From: Phytophthora hibernalis
Lineage: Eukaryota; Oomycota; Peronosporomycetes; Peronosporales; Peronosporaceae
Direction: 5' to 3'
Length of the DNA: 64,000 nucleotides
Assembly (NCBI GenBank): GCA_012656075.1
Contig: JAAKBF010000038.1
Location: 248,001 to 312,000 of the forward strand
In this document: in pieces, positions 41,339 through 51,730 of the stretch
Layout of the letters: every line of letters starts with the position of its first letter
Numbering within the stretch: the first letter of the stretch is position 1
The notes under the pieces: model-generated
What the model was told of the DNA's origin: nothing
The model's database searches: none
Seen by the model: the letters and a program-made list of their open reading frames with translations, nothing else
Translations under genes and position numbers: made by a program

Positions 41339-43530
41339 TGATAAGTCTGATGCTGTCCAGAGGTGCGACACGGGCGTGCATGAGTCGCAAGCGGATCCAC
41401 TGACTTTCAGAGCGAGGAAGTGCGCAGCAAGCGAGTGGTACGCCTCAGGATGCGACACCTGCAGCAACCGCCAGCGCTTCCTCAGCGACGATGCCTTCCG
41501 CATGACCTTCTTGTGGTCAAAAGAATGGAGCCGCTCGTTCGCGGTACTGTCCATCTTCAGTGCAAGCTCCCAAACCGACTGCTTCCAGGCTTCGTACACC
41601 GTGCCATCGATTTTGGGAGGCTCAACAGGTATTTCGAACGGCGCCTGGTACAGTATCATGAGGATATTCACTGCAGCTTTTGCATCGGCTCGCTTGTTCT
41701 GCTCCTTCTTTCCTTTAACCATTTGCCAGATATGGCTTGTGTACCAATTGAGTAGGCACCCCGCCAGCGTAGACGATGCTGCAGGCACCGGGACCAGGGG
41801 CATTCCGGCTACAACTAGTCGGTCAAGACTTCCAAGCTCTTGCTCCGTACTCGAAGTGGATGTGCGATGATGAGCCTGCACGTCCTCGAGGCGACCAAGC
41901 CGCTCGTTAATACTAACCAACTGACTTAAAGTGTTCTCGAGAGTTGATGATAGCAGAGTATCCCGTCCTGCAACAACTTCTCCGGCCTGCGCGTGATTCA
42001 TGGCCTGCCAGTGAGGCTCCCCACTTGCAGCAAGTGGCTGCACCCAGGCGATCGTTAGTGGCAGCGATTCCGCGCTTCAGAGCATACGCGTAGCGAGACA
42101 CAAATGCGGGGTTGGGTTCGCGCTTGTTGTCGCGGCAAGCACGGTTTCGAGATGCATCAGCAGCGAGGCTATGGTGGCATCATCTACATTTATCGCAACG
42201 TTGAAGCGAGCGTCCTGAAAGCCCAGCACATGCCGGTAAAGCTCGTCGCGAAGGTTGAGGAGCTGGCCATTCTCCACCACGGAAAGACGCTGTTGTAGGT
42301 CGGCGATTGTTGGCGTTGCAACGGGTAAGTCGGGTGCTGAATATCCTGCTAACACTTTAGCTACACTCTGATCCTCTTTGCCGTTGTCCCTATGTAGGCG
42401 AACGCCTTGGTTAGAGACTCCAACAGCCATTGCTATCCACTGAATAGCTAGCTTCGGCGACGCGTTAGTGTACGCGGCTGCTTCTCGTCGTATTGAGTGG
42501 CTGGTCATGCCGGGCGTCACGCTCTGCCTTACAGCAAGAGGCATCGACTTCAAGGTATCTCGGATGACTTCGGTAATATAACTGGCGATAATTGGTCGCT
42601 TTCGCTCACGTTTCTGCGGTGGTGAAGAGCTGTCACCCTCTTCGTCTAGTAGCTTACCCCAGTACATAACAGCTTCCTCCTGAGAATATGGCTGGTTTCC
42701 AGGAAGGTCGGACTCCGCAAACCGCGGCGCTAGATGGAACAAGTACTCAGAGGGTTCGTCGTAGCAGAGAAAGAGCAGACCAAATGCGTGCAGCATGCAC
42801 TGCTGCCATCGCTCTGGTGCCTTGTATATCGACACTCCCTGCACTACTGAAGTCTTGATTCGTGCAATATGTAGAAATAGCTCTCCAGAAGCATCAATAG
42901 AGAGCTGCTGCTTCCGAGCAAAGCAGGTATCGACTGCTCTTCCAAAAGTATGCCTCATCATAGTCAAGAGATCAGCATCATGTATCGTCTCGAGCCCTGT
43001 AGATATATTGTAAGTCAGCACGAGTAACTAAGAATTCCACAATTACACTGAGGTCGTCGACGGAACACCCCGGAGCGTCGTTGGTTTGCACATTAGCGCG
43101 CAGATTGCGCTCCTCGATGTGGCTAGCCATTTTGTCACGAATCTTCGCAATTCTTTTTGAGTCATTGAGTGACGTAGTATAGCGTTCACGTAGCATGTTC
43201 ACCACTTGCTAAAAATATCCTAGCGCCGTAGCTTTGGCTAGCAGACCATCAGACGCTCGGGCTTTGTTGCTCTTTTCGTTTGAACAAAAATTGGGAAAGC
43301 TGTTAGGAGTGAGTACATGTTCTGAGTGGGTAGTCTAGCTGCTTCACTATGAGCTCTATGAATGTCATCTAAATCTACTTTTTGACAATCCTATTGAGCT
43401 GAGGAATTCTTCAAACATCTTCTCAGCTGCCAGCTCCTGCCCAACAGTTCCTTGCGGGGTGTCAATGCCACGCGCAGCTCTCCTCATTGCGACTGTCCCC
43501 TTCCAAGCTAGAGTTGCAATGGCCCTTGAC
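41336..43530 (-). pseudogene. Crypton-5 tyrosine recombinase, broken
   Basis: Minus-strand order: N-terminal AAEKMFEEFLSSI (43,380-43,520), box I RHTFGRAVDTCFARKQQL (about 42,940), box II MTSHSIRREAAAYTNA (about 42,480), a coiled coil (NTLSQLVSINERLGRLED) and the C-terminal LLNWYTSHIWQM domain (41,730). Shifts at about 43,015 and between 42,077 and 42,043 break it. Around 42,400 the longest frame lacks the nucleophile, but the next frame reads TKAFAYIGTT, so two compensating shifts hide the tyrosine. Third Crypton lineage in the window, opposite orientation. Confidence 0.7.
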
Positions 43531-44609
43531 TAAGCGAAGCAGCCTATATTTATCTTTTTTGTGGCTTGCACTATAGACAGACAACCGCAATTAGAAGTGG
43601 AATTCCGATACACACTGTTATTATGCGATAATTCAGGTTTTGTCTTGGACTCAGTATACTGGATTATTTCTAATGTTTGGGAAATTCCAGAAAATTCCGG
43701 AAATAAGCCGGAACATAATACCCCTACCCGTAACGTAGCATGATTAGTCAAAACAACAAAGTTATCCACCTTCATTGGCTGAGGGCGGGGTAGTCTTGTG
43801 AGAGGGTTTGGCCTTCCGGACTGGATATAGTTATCCTACAATAAGATGGCTATACCTGCTTTTCCGCAAAGAAGTTGTAGTCGTGCATGATTTTGCTTGA
43901 AAGGTTCTCAGTCAAATGATTTATCCATTTGTGCTCATGGCATATAGAGCTCATGGTAATTTCAAAACGGTTATCTAAAACTGGCTCTGGTAACGTAAGC
44001 CATGAATTTATGTGAGCAAAGCGTATGATTGGAACGTGATTTTGGGTCTGTTCCGATTTTCTTGAAGACGAAACACCGACTCTTTGTTTGCAGTGTATAC
44101 AGTGCTCATGCACGACGTCATACATGGTGTCGTTATACATGTACCCACGAGATAAATAATTCGAGAAGATGAGCTGTAGAATCAAGGGGCGACTCCAACG
44201 CCGAGATAACAACAAAGTTACCCGTACAGGTAGGTACACTACATGTACATGTGCGTGTGCTGTTCGGAGAGTGCTCACAAATTATGTAAAATTAAAGTAA
44301 GATCATTCTCAGCCAGAGAATACTAAATCACTGCTTTGAAATATGAGCTGGGATAACTCATACCATCGAGGCACAGCACATGTAGTGCCTGTTCTTGTCC
44401 CAAGCACAAAGCTTTTGCATCTTGCGACTGGTCTTGACCCTATCCAGCAGGAAAAACGTTTTTAATCTTCACATCGAATGAATGAATCCCTCCAACGAGC
44501 CATCGAAATCCGTGCTACAAGTACCGTATTGAAAACCTCGCTGTTCATTCCCCAATTTGCGAAGAGCGAGATACTTCCAATTTACTTTCTATTCCAAGTC
44601 GACCGCCCG
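43531..44609 (-). other. Mostly unassigned; one possible ORF 43,850-44,278
   Basis: A minus-strand 142-codon frame includes HEHCIHCKQRVG and later ICHEHKWINHL, spacing that could hold a metal ion. No family is recognised, and the N-terminal third looks noncoding. The rest of the stretch shows nothing. Confidence 0.25.
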
Positions 44610-45136
44610 ATGAAGTTTGCGAGTTCTTATCTGCGCAGTTGTCGCCGTCAGTACTGCCAACGCTGGCAACCCGCCCTATCTTCGAACGAGTGGCTCCAAT
44701 ACTGGCAAACAGTTCGATTTCTCAGACGTGGATCAGACCCCTGGGCGGCAGTGGCGGTGGGGCTTGCCCGGAGAAGTGCCCTTTAGACGTGAAGCCGGTT
44801 TTCGATGAGGATGGTGTTGAATACCTGAACGAGTGCATGCTTCGCTTGGCAGAATGCACCAACAATCCCTACCTTGCGGCCTCGGACCTCGCTGACATGC
44901 GCGCGTTCATCGGAAGCCTCGAGGGACGGTTTATTTGCAGCATCCGTCCAGAAGCGGTAGTCAACAAGGGGTTGAATTTGATATTGGACTCGACAAAATC
45001 TTTGGTGGGAATGATGATTAGGCTTCAGGCTAGAGTGCCTCAAAACACCGTTAGCGATGACGCCACTCACGGACAAACCGCAACGCCCGAGACAACAGCA
45101 CCGACCAACTTGAAATTATTGAACCCGTTCCGGTGA
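44610..45136 (+). CDS. Secreted Kazal-like protein (EPI type)
   Basis: ATG 44,610 and, after a one-base shift in TTT, a hydrophobic signal (RVLICAVVAVSTANA) indicate secretion. A second shift in CCCC near 44,739 joins it to a Kazal-like domain: CPEKCPLDVKPVFDEDGVEY then NECMLRLAEC. Kazal domains inhibit serine proteases, and Phytophthora EPI effectors use them against plant apoplastic proteases. The usual Cys after PV is Phe (PVFDEDG), so one disulfide is missing and the reactive loop may be altered. Both shifts need one base removed (or two added), so a pseudogene is possible. The tail of about 90 residues has no known domain. Confidence 0.55.
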
Positions 45137-45490
45137 AGTACAACAATGGACCTTAGTGTGAGAGGAAGATGATAAGTTGCTGTCTCACGAGTAGGAGGCC
45201 TCCAATGTTCCATTTGTGCGAGATAATCGAAGGAATTGATTGCTTTGTTGGTATTTAACAGTGGTATGTTTGAGATCACGGTGGCAAAGGACTTAACCCC
45301 TTGTTACATGTATGGTAATTTCCAAATCACATATTTTCATATCATGCACGACGCTCGGCGTGCTATGAAAAATTACGAGTTGGCAATGGGTGCTCCAGTT
45401 AAAACCCTGTCCGAAAAAACCACCGTTGTGTGTTTTAACAATACTTCCAAGTACCACCTAACGAATTTGTGATCCCTGACAAGCACTTAG
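45137..45490. other. Intergenic, no gene seen
   Basis: The spacer lies between the converging Kazal-like and LRR-like genes. A 78-codon plus-strand frame at 45,236 has no recognisable features. Confidence 0.3.
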
Positions 45491-47725
45491 CTACTCAAGC
45501 AAGCCTTGGTGCTCATCCAGCACCACGTTAGAGAAACGGGCAGAATCTCGGGTTACTTGGACCGATCGCTTCTCTGGGGTTGCTGCGAAGCCAAAAATTA
45601 GCTTCAGCATGTCCACATCTAAGCGATGGATTGCCTTGATATTAACTGCAGGATCAATCATAACATTGTCCTGTGCCCACACACTGATCATCGCAGCCTT
45701 GGATTTGTTTGAAATGCTTTCCTTGGTCACGGATAGGAAATCACCGTCGTGTGCCATCAATGCCTCCATCATTTCTTCCCCAAAATTCCAACCTCGTGGT
45801 ACATCCACAGTCAAATGAACCAACTCGCGAGACATTCGAAACGACGGGTCATCAAAACATACATCTAGTCCACTCACGACACCATCGATAAGCAACTTAT
45901 TGAGTGGCCACTTGCGCAGTGTGTCGTTGTGTTCTGAAACCATCACGCGAACATCAGAGAGAGTGAGCTGTTCCAGATTCGGGCACGCAACAGCGATTGC
46001 ACCCAGGTCCACGGTAAGTAGATTCGTTCCAGTGTTCCCAAACCACAGCGTACCAAGCTTGCCGCCGATCAATGCCAACAAATCTGTTAAAACTGTGCTG
46101 CTCTCGACGTCATTCACAAAGAGTTTAAAGTATTCCATAGGACGTGAATGCGTTTCCCGTTATGGTTTGCACCATAATTATCGGGAGTGAACCTGGTCTC
46201 GCCGCTTAGGCCAACTTTGCATACTCCGAAGCCAGGAATCACAGCATCCACACGGTCACTCGTATCGGCAGAATCATGGAGCGCTCTGCAGCGGAAAGGA
46301 TGAGAAAGTACAAGTGTCGTATCCTCTCCATCTTCTAAGCCCTGGGGTTGAAACCTAGTACCTTCACGGAGCTCGGCAAATCCATACGTTAAACGCTCTG
46401 CATTCTGATCAATCGCAGGGTGAGGGTAAGAACTCTGTAGTACTGATTCAACTGCACGCACATCTCGGGCTGTCAACGCGAACGTTGCCAGGTCCATATG
46501 CTGTACGTGTGAGCTCGACATGCTGCTCCACAATGCGTACGCAAGCCATCTCCATTGCACATTGTTCGACGAGTGATTAAATGCATCGTCGCTATTGACC
46601 GCAACAAGATCTTCATCTCCATCTCCATCTTCGAAATAGACGTTAGTTGACACGTTTCTCGTCGATGATACAGCCACTACAGAGTAAAATCCTCCAAGTG
46701 TCCTCTGAAGCCCAAGGGTACGCTACCCTGATGTCGGTCAATTTCTGACGTCGTACGATATCCCCGCGAGTCACACCAGGAAGTTGACACAGCGAGCGAC
46801 CACAAAGGAGAGTAGTAAACAAAAAGCCAGCATTTAACATCGCCATCCCACCATGTTGTCGCTCGGTGCGTCTAGCATCCAGTCTTATTTTCAGTGAGGT
46901 CGTCCGTGCTCGAGCCAGAGCTTCCGTCAATTGCGTCACTGTTGGATCAGCAAAATCCGCTTTCAACGTCCACACTCGGTTCTCCAGCACGTGGGTAGCA
47001 GGTCGAGGGTCTTGGACACTCCACGCATCCAACAGAGCAGAACCGTTTATCGTCGCGCACAGGTGAACAACAGGAGGAACATCAAAGCTCATCCGTTTCC
47101 CAACTCACGAGCAAAGAGCTCAGCTGTAGCGGTAGGTTCGCTATCTCCCCATGGATTTCTCTGAATTCCCGCATCTTCATCGCCTCGTGACTGGTTCTCC
47201 ACTCCACAATAGAATGTGAGTGCCACCATTCTCCACTCGTGTCGGCCTTAGCCACCAATTGCTGCATCATGTCCCAAAACTCCGTCGAATACTCCCACGG
47301 ATCATCTGGAAATCCAAATAATTCCGCCCACGAGACCGAATTTTGCGTCGAAAGTGCGTCTTCCGTCGCTAATTTCACACCAGCCGACACCTCCACGTCG
47401 GACATACGGGGCGAGGAGTGTCGTCGTCGAATTGGCCGTCAAATGTCACGAATCGCGAACAAATTTCAATAAAAGCGGGATTATCCACCACTGCCAGCAC
47501 ATTTAATAGCTCCATGGCTTCTCGGACTTTTTGTAATCTCAGATTATTCTGGCGATTTTCACCCTGAGCGACGAAAATCAGATAAATGGACGCGTTGGCC
47601 ACCGGCTCCTCGCTCTCGTCGAAGTCCGTGTCCCATTTCCAGGGGCAGCACTTGATGTCCGCGTGTAAACAGGGGTACGGCAGCTCGTGGAAGCAGAGAC
47701 TGCTGCTCAGGGCTTGGAATGACAC
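45491..47725 (-). pseudogene. Large LRR-like protein, frame broken four times
   Basis: Five overlapping minus-strand frames make one protein of about 720 residues. The C-terminal part has leucine-rich-repeat character (ACPNLEQLTLSDVRVMV, LTDLLALIGGKLGTLW, RELVHLTVDV). The N-terminal part (ELFGFPDDPWEYSTEFW, KVREAMELLNVLAVV) matches nothing I recognise. Shifts lie near 47,408-47,411 (C run on the coding strand), about 47,090, about 46,730 and 46,153-46,155 (A run); the first and last reopen with one base. No ATG is visible at the left end (47,725), where the DIRS element begins, so the 5' end may be lost or in another exon. Confidence 0.5.
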
Positions 47726-47844
47726 AAAATTTGTGATTTGATTTTAATCAAATCGATAATTTTGGATTGGACAAGACTAAAAATGGGTTTTATTCTGGGA
47801 AGGGGATTAATCCAAAACTCAAAGTTGCAAGATCAAATTCAAAG

Positions 47845-48207
47845 TTAAACACTTCGTACTACAGATCTGCGTCTTACATCAGCACTGTAGAAGTCGATGA
47901 ACTTGATGTCGTTGAGACGAATTATGTACGACTTGGCTCGTTTTCCGTCCGCGAGGTATTCTGATTTCCTGAGTAGAAAGAAGCACACGACCGCGGGCCC
48001 CCGGAGCACGCGGTCGTGTGTTGTTCGGAAGTGACATCGTGAGCAGATCTCTCGGAGAATGGCAAGCGTGACTGGTTGCTTTTGCCGAGAAGGTGGAGAC
48101 AGCCTCTGCATCCCACGCACGGCCAATCTGTGTCCAGCATGGAGGCCGACCGTGTAGCCTCGTTCGCGCATATGATACCAAGAAATGTGGTTGATCGCGG
48201 ACAGCAC
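47845..48207 (-). pseudogene. DIRS tyrosine recombinase, truncated
   Basis: It encodes RLSPPSRQKQPVTLAILREI and VVCFFLLRKSEYLADG, the latter with the first catalytic Arg in the DIRS context. The HxxR and Tyr boxes are missing, so the element cannot recombine. Confidence 0.65.
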
Positions 48208-48983
48208 GGTTTTCGTGGAGAGTGTTTTGCCAGGAGTTGTGGTTGAGTACCAGCAGTGAACAGCGAATAATGCGAGCTGATACTAGTGCCGTTGTTCGAC
48301 TGCTGGAAGCTACTTGTCGTAGCCGAGTGTTGCACACCAATCCGCCCATTTGTTCCATGTGGCGGCGTACTTCGGTCGTGATCCATCGGCCAGTGCGTAC
48401 GATTGAAGCTGGATGAGAAGGCCGTGTAGATTTTGCGTAGCGCTTTGGGAACTGGGATCTGGTGCCATGCAGACGAAAGGTTAGTCCACATTTTGTCGTT
48501 GGGCGATGTCCATGCGCGCGAGCCAGCATCAGCCATGGTGTTGATTGCCCCGGAAGATGTCCAAAGTGTACTCGAAAACCGAAGACTGCTTCCGCCAATT
48601 CAATCGCACGGTTAACTTCTTATGACATCGGGTTTTGCTGCTAGTCGATTCGTCCAGGATAGTGCGGAGGTATTGTCGGACCATGCTTTTACAAGTACTA
48701 TCGGTGATGAGTGACTTGAAGCCCAGGTCGGACCAAACAACCAGACAGCTAGAGCCACGCAAAGTTGCTTTTGAACGTTGATGTTAAACCCGGTACCACC
48801 CGTTGCTGTACGAATCTGTTGTTGCTCTTCCTCATCAAATTGAATTTGGATGTACTGCTTCGTTGCCGGGTTGAGGACGGCAAGACCGCTGTTGCTAGCA
48901 TCCATGTACAAGTGTACGTCCACCGACTGGGACTTCGTGTACATGGCGAGAGTAGCTTTGGAGGCGGTCCTCGTTTAATATCA
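48200..48983 (-). pseudogene. DIRS RNase H and connection
   Basis: It encodes HLYMDASNSGLAVLNP and KAWSDNTSALSWTNRLAA, the RNase H motifs of DIRS elements, then MADAGSRAW and a segment HQIPVPKALRKIYTAF leading to the recombinase. Two frame changes. Confidence 0.7.
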
Positions 48984-49731
48984 CCTAGATTCCCCAAAGG
49001 GCCAGGAGGTGCGCAAGTGAAACCGCCAAGGAAGGCCGAAGAGGGAATCAAGGCGGCGGCATCCTCGGCCGCCCGCGTATATCGCGGGTGTCGTGCAATG
49101 TGGTTCAACACACGCAAAGCAAACGAACAAGACAAGAGACAGCAATGTTCAAGGAGGTCCACCCCGAGCAACAAGCCGCAGGAAGGCCAGGGGGAAGAGG
49201 AGAGCTCAGAGGCCAAAGATCGGTCGCCTCCTAAGAGTCGCCCATAGGAGAAAGCCCAAACACGCGCGTAAAGGGACAATAAAGACGCTGAAGGGACAAC
49301 GGAAGCGAGCAGGGAATAAGGACTAAGGACCAAGGAAGGTGGAAAGAAGGATGTGCTGAGGCACTGTCGTTGCGGTGGTGTACAAGCAGCACACAGAAAC
49401 GACATATGGGACCCGAGTGCTGGGTCCGACCCGACCAATAACAGAAGACAACCCCTAGCGTACGACAGCTACCCGGCGCGTGGAGGAGCGACAAGACAAC
49501 TAAACTAGCCCAGGAGGTTCGAGTGGATCTTCTTGAACCAGATCTACACGTGTATATCAAGATAGCCAACCTGGGACCTACTGCATAGTAAAATTGGTAG
49601 CAAAGAAGTCAACGTACAGGTAACCAGGACGGCAGCCGTAGCCGCTGGGCGCCTTTTGGGCCCGGTTAGCGGGGTTTGATGCAGTGCTCGCCCTGAGTGC
49701 AACCGGCTTTAACCGCAAAAAATAACAAAAG
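48984..49731 (+). mobile_element. LINE-type insertion, 748 bp, A-rich tail
   Basis: It is flanked by TAATATCA at 48,976-48,983 and 49,732-49,739, an 8-bp target duplication; removing it rejoins the DIRS frame as WFEMIL-NEDRLQS. The plus-strand 3' end is A-rich (CCGCAAAAAATAACAAAAG), as expected for target-primed retrotransposition. The 5' part has a frame rich in Lys/Arg. It could be a 5'-truncated LINE or a SINE. Confidence 0.65.
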
Positions 49732-50833
49732 TAATATCATCTCGAACCACCGCAGATCCTGTAAAATCTGTTCGTCGACGATGGTTTAACCATACCGTGG
49801 AGACCGCACGCAAGCTGCCTGAATGCGTTGGTAGAACGGCTTGGCAGCTCTCAAGCATGAGCATACGTGCCGCAGACTACCAAGTAACTGTTGCAGTTGA
49901 GTCCGTGTTGTATGCTGCTGACCTTGCAGGGATCAAACCCTTCTGAGAGCTTTCTCTATCTTTTCGTCTGGCATCGAGATCGTGCAGCCTTCGGTGTTGA
50001 ACGCGAGGCCTAGAACTTGAAGTTTTGTCTCCACGACGAAAACGTTTCTTCGTTGATTGACCCAGGTCCCAGTATCGCAAGCATAGCGAGTCGGAGCGTT
50101 TCTTTAGCTACATGAAGCCTGTTGCCGATGTGGGATTCAACGAGGACATGATCGTCCACCCATTCGTAGGCAAAGAATGGTACGTGACCATCAGAGTTTG
50201 AGCCCATAGACGCCGGACATTCTCGACTAACTAGCCATGTGATTGCACCTCTGAACGCACCATAGAATGCTGGTGAGCGTGTCCATCCAAAGGAGCTGAC
50301 ATATCGATGATAAGAACTCCCAGTTCTGGTATGATGGCTCACATCCAGTTGACATGTCTGATTGCCAACACGAGGTGGCGGAAAGCGCCATTGACGTCAC
50401 CCTTCATGATTTTGATCGCTACTCCTCTGTGGGTTGAACGGTATGCCACAAATCTTCGGGTAATGGCTGCGACGTGTTTGTACTCGGCTTCTGGAGACAA
50501 CTCCTTCTTTGACATGTCGTTTGACGAATTACCCCGTGGGAAAGAGAGGTCATGAATGAGACGAATGTCTTCTGTCGGGTCACAGTCTTTCTTCGTCACT
50601 GCACCGAGTGGACTTATTTGGATGTCGTTCCAGGTCTCGAGTGCTTTGCTATCGAAGACCAGGTACTGCCCCGCTTCTTTGTCTTTTCGATTTGCTTTAA
50701 GTACTCCATTCAAGTGGCGAGAAGCGGACCCATGCTTTTTCAGTGGCTTCGTTTGCGTTGGCCTTTCTTTCTTCCAAGACGGTTGAATGCCCGTACGCGC
50801 GATTTGTACGAGCAGCTCGTTGTGTTTGTACAT
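49732..50833 (-). pseudogene. DIRS reverse transcriptase
   Basis: Motifs in order: SPLGAVTKKD, DIRLIHDLSFPRG, IKIMKGDVNGAFRHL (first catalytic Asp), then FAYEWVDDHVLVE (catalytic VDD at about 50,155) and LLGSLRHVCSCLRAAKPF. It ends at DLRWFEMIL, where the LINE-type element was inserted. Broken by shifts at about 50,340 and 49,990. Confidence 0.75.
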
Positions 50834-51299
50834 GAAGGGTGCATTGCCTTGTTAGTACGGAAATCGCTACTGGATTGGCCACGTACCACTTCGGCAATGT
50901 CTTGCAGCCGCATGCCGTGTTCTAATGCCAATGCTGTTATCACGCGTTGTTTTCCGGATTGAGTTGCCACTGCTGCTTGCTGTTGTGCAGAAGAAACGCC
51001 TTGGGTGGTGCAATGCCTAGTCGAGCGCACGTATCACGGAAAGAGCTGGTGATGCTGGTAGGGTGCCCAGTTAAGCGCCTTCGCAATTTTTACGTATGCT
51101 GCTGGAGGAAGGGCAAATATCCGTTTTGTTGGTGCTTGCGCGATCTCGACTGGAGACACCTGCGATGTGGGGATGCTGACGTAGTGGGTTGTCCCCGACC
51201 TCCTTGCTGCTGACGGCCGTTCGCAGCATTAGCGCTTGATCAGTATGTCGACGGGTTGCACTTCCTTTGACGACCGGCCTCAAATGATGAAGCTGTAGT

Positions 51300-51560
51300 G
51301 ACCTGGATTGAGTCGTCCCTACTGAAATGGCGTGGCCTGCGTTGTACCGCCCAGGAAATGGACTAGGCATTGATCCGAACTGGACCACGTCGACCGAACT
51401 GGTTCGACCTGCGTCGCGTTGCGGAGGTAACTGACTAAACAGTGATTCGAACTGAGTCTCGCCGACCGAACTGGTTCGACCTGTGTTGGGGTACCCTGGT
51501 AGTTGATTTTGCAGTGACTTGAACTGAGCCTTGTCAACCGAAATGGTATGACTTGCATGG
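51300..51560 (-). repeat. Tandem 28-residue peptide repeats (84 bp)
   Basis: About four units of the type SSVGETQFESLFSQLPPQRD are readable on the minus strand in the region between gag and RT (ISVDKAQFKSL, SSVGETQFESL, SSVDVVQFGSM, ISVGTTQSRSL). The sequence could be a linker of the polyprotein. The units differ, so the array is old. Confidence 0.65.
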
Positions 51561-51730
51561 TGAGAGCCCCGAGTGGGTCCGTACTGCAGCTTGCCAATGT
51601 TGCTGACTCCGCCCGAATCCCGAGGTGCTGGTGAACCGTATGGTGAAGGAGTGTGTATTCTAAGTGCTGGAGCTTGACGGTTCAAACTAACCTGTCCAAG
51701 GACACGAGAACCAGCGTTCCCTGGACTCCA

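Noticed and set aside
41899..42043. Separate coiled-coil protein gene
   Set aside because: The coiled coil is followed by the Crypton C-terminal WY domain, so it belongs to the Crypton-5 gene.
43000..43030. 32-nt intron in Crypton-5 ending in CTACAG
   Set aside because: It is too short, and a simple frameshift explains the break.
48749..49438. 229-codon minus-strand ORF
   Set aside because: It spans the LINE-type insertion junction and mixes DIRS and inserted sequence; no domain.
48984..49731. Solo LTR inside DIRS
   Set aside because: The ends are not TG...CA and the 8-bp duplication with an A-rich 3' end fits a non-LTR element better.
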